A program made the position numbers and the translations under genes. A DNA stretch of 64,000 bases from Vanilla planifolia (taxonomy: Eukaryota > Streptophyta > Magnoliopsida > Asparagales > Orchidaceae), in contig CM043875.1 in the NCBI GenBank assembly GCA_023846275.1, positions 22,138,593 to 22,202,592 of the forward strand, read 5' to 3'. This document shows positions 25,269-36,608 of this stretch, one piece after another. Positions within the stretch are counted from its first letter, which is position 1. Every line of letters starts with the position of its first letter. The notes under the pieces are model-generated. The model was not told where the DNA came from, ran no database searches, and was given only the letters and a program-made list of their open reading frames with translations.

Positions 25269-28200
25269 TTAACCAACATGAAATCCTAAAAGAGGATCAA
25301 AGCAAAAATCGTGAAGCAGAAGATTAAGAAAAGCCTCGAGCATCCGCGAGTCTCCACTCCACGTGAAGTCCGTCTCGCATGCAGAGCGTGCGATCCAATC
25401 CGTCGGCTCGTTCCCCTCCTGCCGATGTGTGACGTTTTCAGGGAACTCAAATTACGTGCATGCTGAAGCGCTAAAGCGTAACAGCCACCCTTAGGAGGAT
25501 TAACGAGAAGGTTTTGCATCCTCTGTTCGGCAGTCACCGAGTCCGATTGTATCTCCACTGCAGGATAATTAGGCAGGCTATTCCTCAGCATCTCTAAAGC
25601 TTCTAACATCGCCAGAATCTCCATCTCCTCCGTAACATGCGAGTAAAACCGTCTCCCAGTTACCAGCAGGGGCCTGCCTTGGTGATCCCGCCCCACAAGA
25701 CCAATCCTGGATGTGTCATCACCAACCGAGCATTAATCAAGATCCAGCCAGTGGGGGGGAACCCAGACATGGGTTACCTTCAGCTCAGAAGAGCTGTATG
25801 GGCTCCCGCAAACCATGGACAAGTGCTGATTATGAGTCTCAGAAACTGCAGCCACCTCAATTTGAATCTTCCGCCAAAGGGTCCTGGAATGCAAGGGATG
25901 TTCATTGTGCCTTCTCGCGTTCCTATTCTCCCATATGTAAAACATGATCGTCACAAGGGACGCCGCCCATGCTCTTCCCTCGCCCCGACGCACATTAGGC
26001 GAGCCAACGAACTCCTTTGATGCTTTGTATAAAAACCTGCTCACTCCCCCCCATAGTGGAAGGCCCCAGCACATCAGCGGCCTGATGCATATGACACGCG
26101 GTCCACGCCTCTTGAGCATAAGGACACTCCCATAACATATGCTGCAGTGTTTCAGCCTCATCACAGCCCCAAGAACACTTGTTGCTATCGGCAAGCTTTC
26201 TGCGCAGTAACCATACCGCAGTAAGCAAATAATACCCCACTAGCCTCCATATAAATATGCGTACACGCGGCAGCACGTTCAGCTTCCATATCCTTTTAGC
26301 TACCTCCCTAACTTCCTTCCCTCGTTCCCCATCTCTCCTCCTTGCACTTAGCTTAAGCTGTTTGTAGAAGTGGCAGTTGTCAACCCTCTCCAATCCCGTA
26401 TTTGCTTGAATAACTACATCCTCCTCTTGCCCGTGAGCCCAAGGCAAACGCATAATCCTCTCAAATAAAGGAGCACCAGCCCAGGATCGAATCTTCAATT
26501 CATCCACACTCCACACTTGATGACGTATTCCCCCACCAGAGTTGGCCACTAAACATTCATGTTAATATAGGTGGGCCAACAGGAAAGCGGGAGGAAGTCA
26601 ATCCAGTTATCCTCCACAAATTGGATGTTGTTGCCCTCTCCAATTCTCCAAACGAAGCTGGCAACCGCATGTGTCACGACACCCAGTCTCCAGTCTGCAT
26701 GCATGAGACGCCCCGCGTGGTGCTTTAAGAAAGTTGTTACCATGTCTGTATTTCCCTCTCATTACTTCCGTCAACAGGCTCTGCTCGGGACTTAGAAGTC
26801 GCTTACACATCTTCATATTGAGCATATGTTGCCAGATGCGCAAGTCCAGTAACCCGAGGCCACCCGCATCCTTCGACAACGTAACGATATCCCAATCCAC
26901 ATAATGCATCTCATTCGCCCCCCCCCCCCCCCCCCCCGGCGCTGCTCCACAAGAATTTCCTGATGATCCTCTCCCCAGCAGCAATAGTGCCCAAAGGAAC
27001 AACACAATGCCTCACAAGGTAGCTCGGGATTGCACTTAACACTACCCTGATCATGGTGATCCTCCCAGCAAGCGACAAGGGCCTTACCCTCCACTTAGTC
27101 ACCCTTTCCTCCATGTTCTGGATCACGAACCGTACATCATCATTCCTCAATGTTTTCGTCGAAATAGGGATACCCAAATACTTTAATTTGACACTTTGAC
27201 TCATGCCTAGAATGTTGCTAATGAAGTGCTTGCGCTTACTTCTCATTACTTTACTAAAAAAGACGCTAGATTTAGAGCGATTAACCATCAATCCCGACAC
27301 CTTCCCAAACTCATGGAGTGTCCTGCAAACAGCGTTTGCTGTCTTTTGCGTAGTAGGGACAAACACCACAATGTCATCTGCAAACAGAAGATGAGACACA
27401 AGAGGCGCATGCTGGCCACACCTGAAGCCTAGCAGAGCTTTCTCCTCGTGTGCCCGAACGAGTGCAGAGAAGTACTCAGTCACAATAGTGAACAGATAAG
27501 GTGATAATGAACACCCTTGATGCAAGCCGCGGTTGGCCTCAATCCAAGGCAGACGGGTGCCATTTAGCAAGACCCCAAACCTAGGGCTGGTAATGCAAGC
27601 TTCCACCCAGTCACACCACAGCAACAGGAAGCCCATCATCTTGAGCATGTTGAGCACAAAATCCCAGTGAACGTGGTCAAACGCCTGCTCCATGTCGATC
27701 TTTATCGCCATCAGACCCTTCTTAGTACTTGAATGATGCATCCGCGAAGCCATCTCCTGGGCCAAAAAGATATTGTCTAAGATGGATCTTCCTAGAACGA
27801 AAGCTCCTTTGTTCCTTGGAAATGATATCAGGCAAGACCAATTTAAGCCTCTCCACTAGAACTCTCGCAATAACTTTGTATATGACGTTGCACAGGCTAA
27901 TGGGCCTGTAGTGCTCTGGCTTGTTCGCATTCTGTGTTTTAGGAATTAACACCACCAGTGTGTCTTTCCATCCTACTGGCATCCTCCTCTCATCAAAGAA
28001 ATAATGAGCAGCCCGTAGAATATAATTTTGGGTTATGGACCACTAACCCTTCACAAATTTAGTTGTAATCTCATCGATGCCTGGAGACTTGTTGTTCTTC
28101 ATGGCCTTAATGACATGCATTATCTCTGCCTCCGTCACCCTCTACCCCAACATATTTGCTTGCTCGTTGCTTGGACAAGCCCACGGGCCCCAACGCACCT

Positions 28201-29502
28201 CCTGATGCATATAGGTTGCACCATGCCATTTTGCCTCAAAGAAGGATGTCAGGATCGAGCCAATGCTCTCAGCTGAAGTCACATCCAGTCCCCCCTCATC
28301 CCGCAGATGCACAATGAAATTGCTCCGCATGCGCGTAGTAGCAGCAGCTTGAAAGAATTTGGTGTTACGGTCCCCCAAACATGCCCAGTGTACTTTCGCT
28401 CTTTGCCACCACCATTTTTCTTCAAAAGCGCCGCCGCGGTGAAATTTCGTGGTTAGCTGGCCGAGGAGCGAGTGCTTCGCGTCATCCAATCCCACTTGCG
28501 ACTCCTTAATCTGCAGGCTATTAATGCACTTCTCCATCTCCACATTCTTTCTTATTACATTGCTCAAGGTATTCTTGCTCCAGCTACGTAGAGCCACCAG
28601 CACCCTTTTAAATTTAGTTGATAGTACTTCCATACTATCCCCTTTGGCACGCCTCCCCCATACACTGTGGACCACACTCCTGGTCTGAGGGTAGTCAAGC
28701 CAGGCGCTCTCAAAATGAGTTCTGGCTCCAACGCACAGTCCCTAACCCCCGCCTAAGTCAATGAGTAGTGGACAATGATCAAATCCAACCCTTTGAGCGA
28801 AATGTGGCAAAAGGAAGGAAAATCCATGGATTGACCCCACCCTAGCAAGGTGAGAGACCGTGCACATTGGGAACGCTTGGAGCCCCAGAGTATTCATGAA
28901 TGCTCTGTCCAGTCTTTCGTAGATTCTCACACCCCTTCCTTGTCGTTGCACCATGTAAAGTTGTTCCCTACTTACTTAAGGTCAACCAGTTGCAGCTCCT
29001 GAACAACCTCCAAGAACTCCTGGTGTGCTTTCCTAAAGGTAAATTTCCTACCCCCTTTTTTCTCATTTTACGACAAGATTAGATTAAAATCGCCCGCCAA
29101 CACCAGCGGACCTCCTCTGCCATTAACTCCTCTAAGAACTTCCCACATCTCAGTCTATCTATATGTCTCTTTTGGGCCATAAACCGCGCATCACTTGATC
29201 TTCCTGTCCACTCCCAAAGTGACTTCAAAAGCCACAACATGCCTCATCGACCCCAGCAGATTGACAGTCAGCCCATTGCGCCATAGCAGAATAATTCCAC
29301 CTGACTTCCCCTCCGACGGCTGAACTTCATAACTCCACTCCCTGCCCAGTAACCAATCCGCATCCTTCCTGGTAAAAGTTGGTACTCTCGTCTCCACAAG
29401 AGCCACGGCATCCACAGCCCCTTCTCTGATAAAGCGTCGAAGGTAAGTCCTGGAGTTTTTATCCCTAACCCCATGGTTGTTCTATACCGCTAGCTTAATC
29501 AT
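25269..29502 (-). pseudogene. LINE ORF2 (endonuclease-RT-RNase H), disabled
   Basis: The start is ATG at 29502-29500, chosen because MIKLAV at the head of the endonuclease follows. Codon 7 is TAG where the family has tryptophan. Endonuclease motifs are ALVETR near 29400, GDFN near 29090 and DHCPLL near 28765. RT follows, with KNNKSPGID near 28100, YRPISLCNV near 27900, DMEQAFDHVHW near 27690 and the catalytic FADD at 27373-27384. Then come GGLGLLDLR near 26860, WRIGEGNNI near 26650 and a zinc-binding region (C-x3-C..H-x4-C) near 26140-26200. RNase H remnants follow (EEMEILAM, EIQSDS near 25550), and the frame closes with TAA at 25271-25269. Frames change near 28948, 27810, 26930, 26700 and 26050 and again in RNase H, and there are at least seven in-frame stops. 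About 1,410 codons fits plant L1 ORF2. A live copy would nick DNA and reverse-transcribe its own RNA. Confidence 0.9.
26918..26937 (-). repeat. 20-base C homopolymer inside ORF2
   Basis: Twenty consecutive C on the plus strand (G on the coding strand) fall between FLWSSA at the end of RT and NEMHYVDWD in the following conserved block. The two sides read in different frames, so the tract is where one of the frameshifts happened. It is out of place in both the LINE and the surrounding AT-rich DNA. Confidence 0.9.
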
Positions 29503-29913
29503 TTGGAAACAGCAGCCTGAATAAAGGTCATAAGTCAGCTACCCATACGCCATCCCGGAGCTCCAGAAAAGGCATAGCTACAGGCGCATGCACAATCCAT
29601 GCACGCCCACGTTGGCACAATGAGCAATGCATCTGCCATGCTCTAGGCCCCACATACGTTATGTGCACCACCCGATGCCCATGTAGCATAAGTCACCTTC
29701 TTGCAACCCGACGTACCTCCACGATCACAGTGAGCATGTTTACACCCCACACGAGGCCCCGTGCATATCGCATCCGCATAATGGGTCCTCCCGCCATTAT
29801 TCAGACCCCACATACTGAGATCACTACACCCCACGATGTGTAGAGCGAACGCAGTTCTCTCAAGGGTTGACATTATCGTTGTCACGACCAGATTCATCTT
29901 ACACCACAGGCTT

Positions 29914-29918
29914 CTTCC
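29914..29918. repeat. Left target-site duplication CTTCC
   Basis: Five bases directly before the TG of the solo LTR; identical to 32849-32853. Confidence 0.85.
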
Positions 29919-30780
29919 TGTTACACCCCATTTTTTCCTAGGCTGATTTTTGGCATACATTTTTTTTTTTTTTTTACATATAGACAGCTCAGATCGTCCC
30001 ATACCAACCTGAGTAGCCTACGAAAAACATAGGATATAACACATCATTACACACCTACTTTCCTTAACAATGTGGATCCCATCTCCCGGGTACACTGTCA
30101 AATCAGGATTCATGACTCCTGAATTAACTGATGAACTCGCGCAATGTTACTCCTACTAGACCCAATACTCCTAACCCATACCAGTAGGAGAACCGGTCTA
30201 ATAGAAGTCTGAACCCCCACGGTTAAGTTCCATAGTCATGTAATGACCTCACCATCAAAATAAAATACATAACATCCTCAGATAAATTATGGCACTCCAC
30301 ACACTATATCACCAAGACAATAAAGTAAAACAGTGAATGGAAACTACATCACAAGAATAAGATCCAAGTCCAACAAATACAATATCATCCAACTAGATAC
30401 ATAAGTCAGAATCACCCTCACATAATACAAGACAAAAATAACAGTCTCACTGAATACATCCAACAGCAACAATCAACTAACCAGAATGTCTCAGAAAATC
30501 ACAGATCAGATCTCCTCCACTAGCCTACTGATCACGATCCCACCTAAAACTGGGTGGCGTCAAGTCTGCCGAGCCACTGGAAAAATATAGATAAAAAGGA
30601 ATGAGCTACGCCCAGTAGGAAAGACAGCTAGTAAAAACTCACATGCAAGAGAAGGATAATAGCAAAAGTATAGGAATACAGCATAACAATGTAGGGTGGA
30701 AAGGCACTCTCAGTCCCAGACTCCGACCAACCACAGTCACCCTAGTCACACCAGAGTAGCTCTCCTCTGGGCTTCCAGGT

Positions 30781-31055
30781 AGCATGCCAGTGGGATCGCC
30801 CATCTCGAAACATGCACGGTGCTTAGGCAAAGCATGCCAGTGGGATTGCCCATCTCGAAACACGCATCATAACGCCTAGCACCCGACACCTCAGCGTCTA
30901 TATAGCATGCCAGTGGGATTCGCCCACTCGAAACACGCATGGCGCCTAGGCAAAGCATGCCAGTGGGATTCGCCCACTCGAAACACGCATCACAACCTAG
31001 CCTGGGGTTCTAGGTAGCATGCCAGTGGGATTCGCCCACTCGAAACACGCATGGC
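30781..31055. repeat. Higher-order tandem repeat inside the solo LTR
   Basis: AGCATGCCAGTGGGAT begins at 30781, 30831, 30904, 30954 and 31016. Each copy continues through a CGCCC..CTCGAAACAC.GCA segment of about 40 bases. Spacings are 50, 73, 50 and 62, giving two and a half copies of a pair unit of about 112-123 bases. Copies 3, 4 and 5 share GATTCGCCCACTCG, whereas 1 and 2 read GAT(T)CGCCCATCTCG or GATTGCCCATCTCG. Confidence 0.85.
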
Positions 31056-31423
31056 GCCTACCAGTCACATGTACACTGTGGAAGCTAAGTCTGAACCGCA
31101 CAGTTACCTACCACAACTACCCTAAAACATCATATAGGGTCTATAGTAGTCCGGTCCAATATGCCAATCCGTGAAATATGCCAACACTGAGTAAACTGAC
31201 TCAAACCATGCCATTGCCATCCAAGCAACACAAACTGTACCAAAATTCTGACTATTCTGGTAGCACTTACCCAAGTGTCACACTTCCTTCCAACTAATCC
31301 AGCTGCACTAAATTTATGGATAATTTCCAACAGTCAATTTCAACTGGCTACGTGATTTCCAAAAATCACATTTTTCTCACTTCAGGAAATTTTAATTTCC
31401 AATATCAATTTCTGCCCTTATCC

Positions 31424-31571
31424 ATTTTCCGAAATTCGGAATAAATTTCCGAATTTAAATTTTAAATTCCACATATATCCTTTTTCCGAAAATTCGGATT
31501 AATTTCCGAATTAAAATTTAAATTCCACATATTTCTCGAAAATTCGGATTAATTTCCGAATTAAATTTTTC
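31424..31571. repeat. Three short tandem units rich in TTTCCGAA / TTCGGA
   Basis: ATTCGGA occurs at 31434, 31492 and 31542, each followed by TTTCCGAATT and AAATTTAAATTCC-type sequence. Spacings are 58 and 50. TTTCCGAA and TTCGGAAA are inverted, so each unit can form a small hairpin. Confidence 0.75.
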
Positions 31572-32848
31572 CTCCGCCCGTTCGTCCGCCCGAATCCCGC
31601 TGAATCGAGGACCCACCGGCCGAATATTTAATCCAATTTCCAGCCGACGTTTAGCATTTAATTATTAATAAATATTGAATAATTACAATTACTTAATTAA
31701 CTAAACCGAAATTAATCTAATCCATCTCCTTCCTCCGCCCGGCGCCCGCGAAACCCTAGCCGACGATTCCTCCGGAAAATTTCGTTTTCCCCGTCGATTT
31801 TCGGCGACCGAGATCAAAGAGAAGTAAAATCCGATGTTCGTACTATCCTAATTTGTCAATAATGTCACTAATTTCTAAGATTCAAATCAAAATTTCCGCC
31901 GAAGTTTCATCCAATCCTCATTTTAACAATTCTATGAAATTAAACAAATTTCAACATTTGATACTATCTTAACATGATTAAGCACATAATCGAATCAACA
32001 ATTGCTCGGTAAAATTTCCAAATTCGGCGGGTGTAATTTTTCCGAAAAACCCTAAAATGCTAAAATCAATAATTTGCATTAATAAATTTCAAAAACCACA
32101 ATTCGCATGCTCCGTTAGCTAATTGCAAAATAATCCATATTTTTAAATTGCTAATTAACTAATTTAAAACCGAATTTCCTACCTTTCTTCTCCGGCGACG
32201 GTGAAGCTCGCACGCGACCAACCGCTGCTCCTCGTCGAACGAAACCGGTACCAATCGATTCTCCTCGGTCCCGCGAACCTCCAGGTACAAAAAGCCCCTT
32301 GAAAGGCTGCCGGAAAATATCGCCGTTCGCCGCGAAAGCTTCGTCTCCGGCCGTTCGAAACCCTAACCCTAACAGTCGAATAGTTCGGGTTAAATACCCC
32401 GCTTTAAACCGGTATTAACCCGTTAAGAACCCATTAAGTGCCGGTTGACCTTCTAATAACGCCGCTTAACCCCGATCAACCGGTTAATCTCCACCGCTGA
32501 TCTCGTCCGTCCGATCCGCTTATCCGCGGCTTATCCAAACGCACGCGCAAACGCACTCGGCGAATCGCCCCCGCCTTCGCTGAACCGCTCCGGTCCGGTT
32601 CATGCGCGGTAAAAACCAATTTCCGGTTTAATGGACCGATTTAAATAGATTTTCGAATTTCCAAAAATCCAATTAAACAGGGAAAATTACTTAAAAATTC
32701 CTCGGTGCTCCGAAAAATCCCCAGAAAATTTCAGAAGTTCCAATAGCCTCCAATTGAGCTCCTGGCTCAACCTACTGTCGATCTGAAATCATCCCAGCCA
32801 ATTCGAATTATTGAAGATTAAACCTATAATATTTTACCGGGTATAACA

Positions 32849-32853
32849 CTTCC
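32849..32853. repeat. Right target-site duplication CTTCC
   Basis: Five bases directly after the final CA of the solo LTR; identical to 29914-29918. Confidence 0.85.
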
Positions 32854-34644
32854 CTTTACGATCGATTGTCTGCTGCCTCATCAACCAAGTCTTTTGCTCA
32901 TCAGCCTTTGGGTTCAACAGAGCTTGTGCAGTTCCTGCCTGCCTCCTGTCATCAGCATATCTCGATCTACTGGCTGGCTCTCTCCCCCTTGTTGTTGATA
33001 AGCTTCTCCTCCTATCATAGTACCCCAATCTTTCATTGTCCTGTGCATGACCCCTCATCCCCATACGTGAGGTCTGCCTAACTCCAAAGACCCCTTCTTT
33101 TTTCTATAGAGCATCCTATGGACACCATCGCCGTTGCTTCACAAGCATCCACGGCCCTAATCCTTCAGGCTTCCCGTCATCGTTCATCTGCTAAGTCAAC
33201 GACGTAAGATCATCCTTGGACCATAGCATCTCAGGAGCCAGTGGCCTCTTGCCGTCCGAAGCAGGCACATTGAAAGCTTTCGCCACAGCCCGAGCAAGCA
33301 CTCTCTAGTGGGTGTTCCACGCGCACTGCTCCTGCTTTGTTCTTGCTCCATGTCCCACGTGGGTGCTCCATGGGTAGTCAACCCCTCCCTAGCCTGCTGC
33401 GCAGGGATAACATCCCTTGTTCCTTCTGCTTTGCAATGCTCCTTCAAATGTCCTACATGTCCACAGCCGAAGCAGACGCGCGACAAGCCCTTATATTCAA
33501 AAGCCTGGTGAGTCAATCCCAGCTCACCATTCAGCTAAATCCCTGGCTTCAATGGCTGCGACAGGTCCATTCTAATGCAAACTCTCATGTACGAGGACCT
33601 CTACATATCTGCCGTCCACCTATCAACAAATATCGGTTCTCTAATTGACTTTGTGATTCTCAAAATATTGTCTATGTCCCAGTATATTAAGGGAAGTCCA
33701 GGGAACCTCACCCACACTGGGGCACACATCGCAACCTTAGCTAAGGGGCCAAACTCAACAGACCATAAGTCCAGTCCCACAGCATGACCGGTGACTTGCC
33801 ATGGCCCTCCAAGCCACACTTCATTTCTGTCTTTGATGGAGTTGAAGTGAAGATAAAAGCATCCCTCCGTCAAGTCAAGTATTCAAAAATTTGTGAAATG
33901 GCCCCAACGGTTGTGTAGTACACCCGTAATGACGAAGAAGGGAAGCGTGTCACCATAAACCCACCCAACCAAGTCGTATTTATGGAAGTCTCTTCGTCGT
34001 TGGCACGCCTCGTTTGACGTCAACACTACACCATTGGCTCCACACTCAGTCATCCCAGCTGCTCTCGCTGCAACATCAATATCTGCAGGCTTGACAAATT
34101 GGGTCACCACCCCATCAGAGGCGATAGATTTTGCCGTTAGTGCCTCTTTAAAGCTCACCCTGTTAGCAGTATTCATTTGCCCATTTGTACCTTCCGCGCT
34201 AGTGTAGACGGGCATGGTCCCCGAAAGCTTCTCCCCCTGTTCGCAGACCCCATAGGCCTGCAATATATTCTCGCTTAAGCCACGACCACACATCCTAGAG
34301 ATTACTGCTTGAGTGTTCTCCCCCACATTTCCATCCTCCTTATTCATTCCAGTCCCACTGCCATCTAATCTCGTGCAATTGTCATCCTCATACTGTGTCA
34401 CTGCATCGTGATCCCCGATCACCAACCGATCCCTTGCAGCCCCGCTGGAGGAGGCCGCCGAGTCGCTTGAAGTGGCACAATCATTCAGCAGAGGGTCCTC
34501 TCCTCCTTCCCCCGCATTCGTCCCTAGCATCAAACCTGCCTCCCCATTTGCGGCTTGAGTCTTGATCAATTCCATCCTTTCCAGAGATTCACCCCCATGG
34601 GATCTGGACTTCTTATTGCTCTTTTTTACTTTCGAGCCCGCCAT
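32854..34644 (-). pseudogene. LINE ORF1 (DUF4283-like plus CCHC zinc knuckle), disabled
   Basis: Starts at ATG 34644 (MAGSKVKKSNKKSR), a basic head followed by a long low-complexity Ser/Gly/Asp-rich region. From about 33990 a DUF4283-like RNA-binding domain appears, with VWLGGPW near 33815, LDLWS, and APVWVRFPGLP near 33730. The knuckle CFGCGHVGHLKEHC (C-x2-C-x4-H-x4-C) lies near 33440-33480. In-frame stops include TGA at 33885-33883, one near 33600 and one near 33535. The Arg/Gln-rich tail reads in another frame (33064-32854) and is cut off by the solo LTR. The frame could continue past it into 29913-29550. A live ORF1 protein would bind LINE RNA. Confidence 0.85.
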
Positions 34645-34954
34645 GATCCACTAACTAGATTTGCAGCAATCCCCGTGCGAGCAACGGTCACCAACAAACT
34701 ATTTGTAGGGAAGGTATTCTCCTCCACAAACCAGCGTAACCACCTAATACTGTTCCAGCATCTCCCCCAGGCTCCGGGATTCAAACTTTCAAATTTGAAA
34801 AGCAAAACCGCGCTGTTCCCCCGAAGAAACGCTGCCAGAGAAACGAGGTGGCGAGGTTGGGCGCACAAGGACGGCCCCAGAGGCAATATAGGCTCGGGAA
34901 AACAGTGGCAAGACGCTCAAAGGCGGATCACAATGGTAAGAGCTCAAAGGCGGA

Positions 34955-35124
34955 GATCCAGAGGCGGATCTCAAAGGCTCAAGAGGAGGTGGTGGCGGAG
35001 TGGAGGCGAGGGTTCAGGAGGCGTTAGCGGAGCGGCAAAGATCCAAAGGCGGATCTCAAAGGCTCAAGAGGAGGTGGTGGCGGAGCGGCGAAGGTTCAGA
35101 AGGCGGTAGCTCAGGGCGGTAGCA
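34955..35124 (-). repeat. 85-bp direct duplication in the LINE 5' leader
   Basis: GATCCAGAGGCGGATCTCAA starts at 34955 and GATCCAAAGGCGGATCTCAA at 35040. Both are followed by AGGCTCAAGAGGAGGTGGTG and a GGCGGAG-rich stretch. Shorter AAAGGCGGA copies occur just left of the first unit. The leader is GC-rich and carries the words AAGGCGG and GGCGGTAG repeatedly. Confidence 0.8.
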
Positions 35125-35260
35125 GAGCACTACAGACGGAGCATCATGCACTTCAGGCGGAGCATAATGATGGGATTTTCAAAGGAATGCTACGTGATTT
35201 CAAAGGAATGCTTCTAGGTGATCCGGGTAAGGAAAAAACAGCCATCTCTTTGAAGAAATG

Positions 35261-36608
35261 CTTCTGTGCATCCATTTGAATAGATCCTCAAATTATAGCA
35301 AAAATAAATTATTATTTTTATTCACACTAATAAATGATTAAAAGTCTCAGTTTATGACTCTAATTATAATAATTTGATTAAAATAGCTTTTAACTTAAAA
35401 CCTAACTGGACAAAAATAAAAAAATAATGAAAACTAAAAAAAAAGTGAGAACAAGAGGTATTTCAATGTTAAAGCATAATTCAAGTATCATAACTGATCG
35501 ATTATGACATTAACTGATTTGGGGTCACTTAAATATGCTAAGATTTATTTTCACTATTTGATTCAAATATTTGCTCCAAATTAATTTCAAACAAAAGTTA
35601 GTAGCTTTTATTTGCAATTATCCTTCTTATACAATCTACTTCACATCTGGAACAAGCGCTTATTTGCGATGATTTACTTCTCACTCTTGGTGAATCAAAA
35701 AACAGTTGGGACTAAGAAAATATCTTAGGAAAAACAAAATAAAATTATATAAAGCATAAATGTAAGAGTTTCATGTTAAAAACCCTAGGAAAAGGCAAAA
35801 ACCATTAACACATGATTGCAAAAATGTGTCACTAATTCTTTTGAGTAAAAGCAAATCTCTAAGGCTTATACAAGTACAAAAGGATGCATCAAGAGAAAAT
35901 ATGTAAGATAAGAAGTATTTAAGAATGGAAAAAAGTGAAATGTCTTTCACTTTCAAAGGTTTATGAGGGTTTGGCAACTTACATGAGATTGCTTGAGAGC
36001 TATGTTGATCTTCTAATCTAGTGGATATGTATAGGATGTAGTTATTTGATCCCAGAGTAAGGAGGACTAAGTCCAATTTATAGACAATCAATAATAATGA
36101 GAAGCTTCAAATAATCCTTATAAGGTTTTCTTTTTCCTCTTAAGTACTAAAGATGGATAAACCTTGTAACTATCATGCTTTCAAAGTCTTTAAGTGCCTT
36201 AGGCTAGTTCACTTTAGTTTTTGAGCAATTGGTGATAAGAGGACATGTAGCTCATCTTAAGGGCTACTGGGTGATTATGTTATAATTATATTGAAAGAAG
36301 TCAAAAAAAAGTGTAGATAAAGCTAAATTACATCTCTTTGTATTGGAAGAAGGTTGTAATATAAATGTTAAGTTAGGTCAATGACCATTATGTCATACTG
36401 ATCTAATTAATTAGTAGTTGACTTGATAGCAAAGAGTAATCTTGCATTGTTAAGGAGAAGAAATGTAAATAAAGATTTCTATTTCATAAGTTAAAAACTA
36501 TCACACCTAGCTTTAACAAAAAAAATTTAAATCCTTTAGGTCTAACAAAACCCATATACTGATTAATGCACTTGGTTAGTCACATTTTTTACTTCCTAAG
36601 CTTGATAT
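35261..36608. other. AT-rich DNA right of the LINE, possible old LTR sequence
   Basis: No gene is supported. The part at about 35770-36060, with TTAAAAACCCTAGGAAAAGG and AAATGTGTCACTAATTC, has the flavour of plant copia LTR or leader sequence. A 106-codon minus-strand frame there (35771-36091) has no recognisable domain. Confidence 0.3.

Larger units (their letters stand above)
29919..32848. mobile_element. 2,930-bp solo LTR inserted in the LINE
   Basis: Starts TGTTACACCCC and ends GGGTATAACA, so its ends form a near-perfect inverted repeat (TGTTAyACCC) with TG...CA termini. It is flanked by CTTCC on both sides. There is no primer site, polypurine tract or pol sequence inside, and the start is not repeated at the end, so this is a solo LTR left by LTR-LTR recombination rather than a complete element. 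It separates the LINE's ORF1 tail from the ORF1-ORF2 spacer. The long size and the TGTTACACCC start suggest a Ty3/gypsy family such as Tekay/Del, but that is inference. Transcription may run on the minus strand: TATTTAA near 32394 precedes a telo-box GGGTTAGGGTTTCG. Confidence 0.88.
25213..35260 (-). mobile_element. L1-type plant LINE, near full length, mutated, split by a solo LTR
   Basis: On the minus strand, in order: a GC-rich 5' leader with an 85-bp duplication (about 35260-34645), ORF1 with a DUF4283-like domain and CCHC knuckle (34644 downward), ORF2 with endonuclease, RT, zinc-binding region and RNase H (29502-25269), a very short 3' UTR and a poly-A tract (T-run on the plus strand at 25220-25243). 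Removing the LTR insertion leaves about 7.1 kb, a normal length for plant L1 elements. Both ORFs carry stops and frameshifts, so it cannot move by itself. I found no convincing target duplication, so the 5' edge is approximate. Confidence 0.88.

Noticed and set aside
25045-25272. 75-codon plus-strand frame ending in a Phe run
   Set aside because: The Phe run is the LINE poly-A tail read on the wrong strand. The rest may be an anonymous fragment, but there is no evidence for a gene.
32360-32372. CCCTAACCCTAAC as interstitial telomere repeat
   Set aside because: Only two degenerate units inside a solo LTR; more likely a telo-box next to a promoter.
25172-35320. Target-site duplication of the LINE (GTGATCC..AAG beside the tail and near 35219)
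   Set aside because: The match is interrupted and short; too weak to define the 5' boundary.
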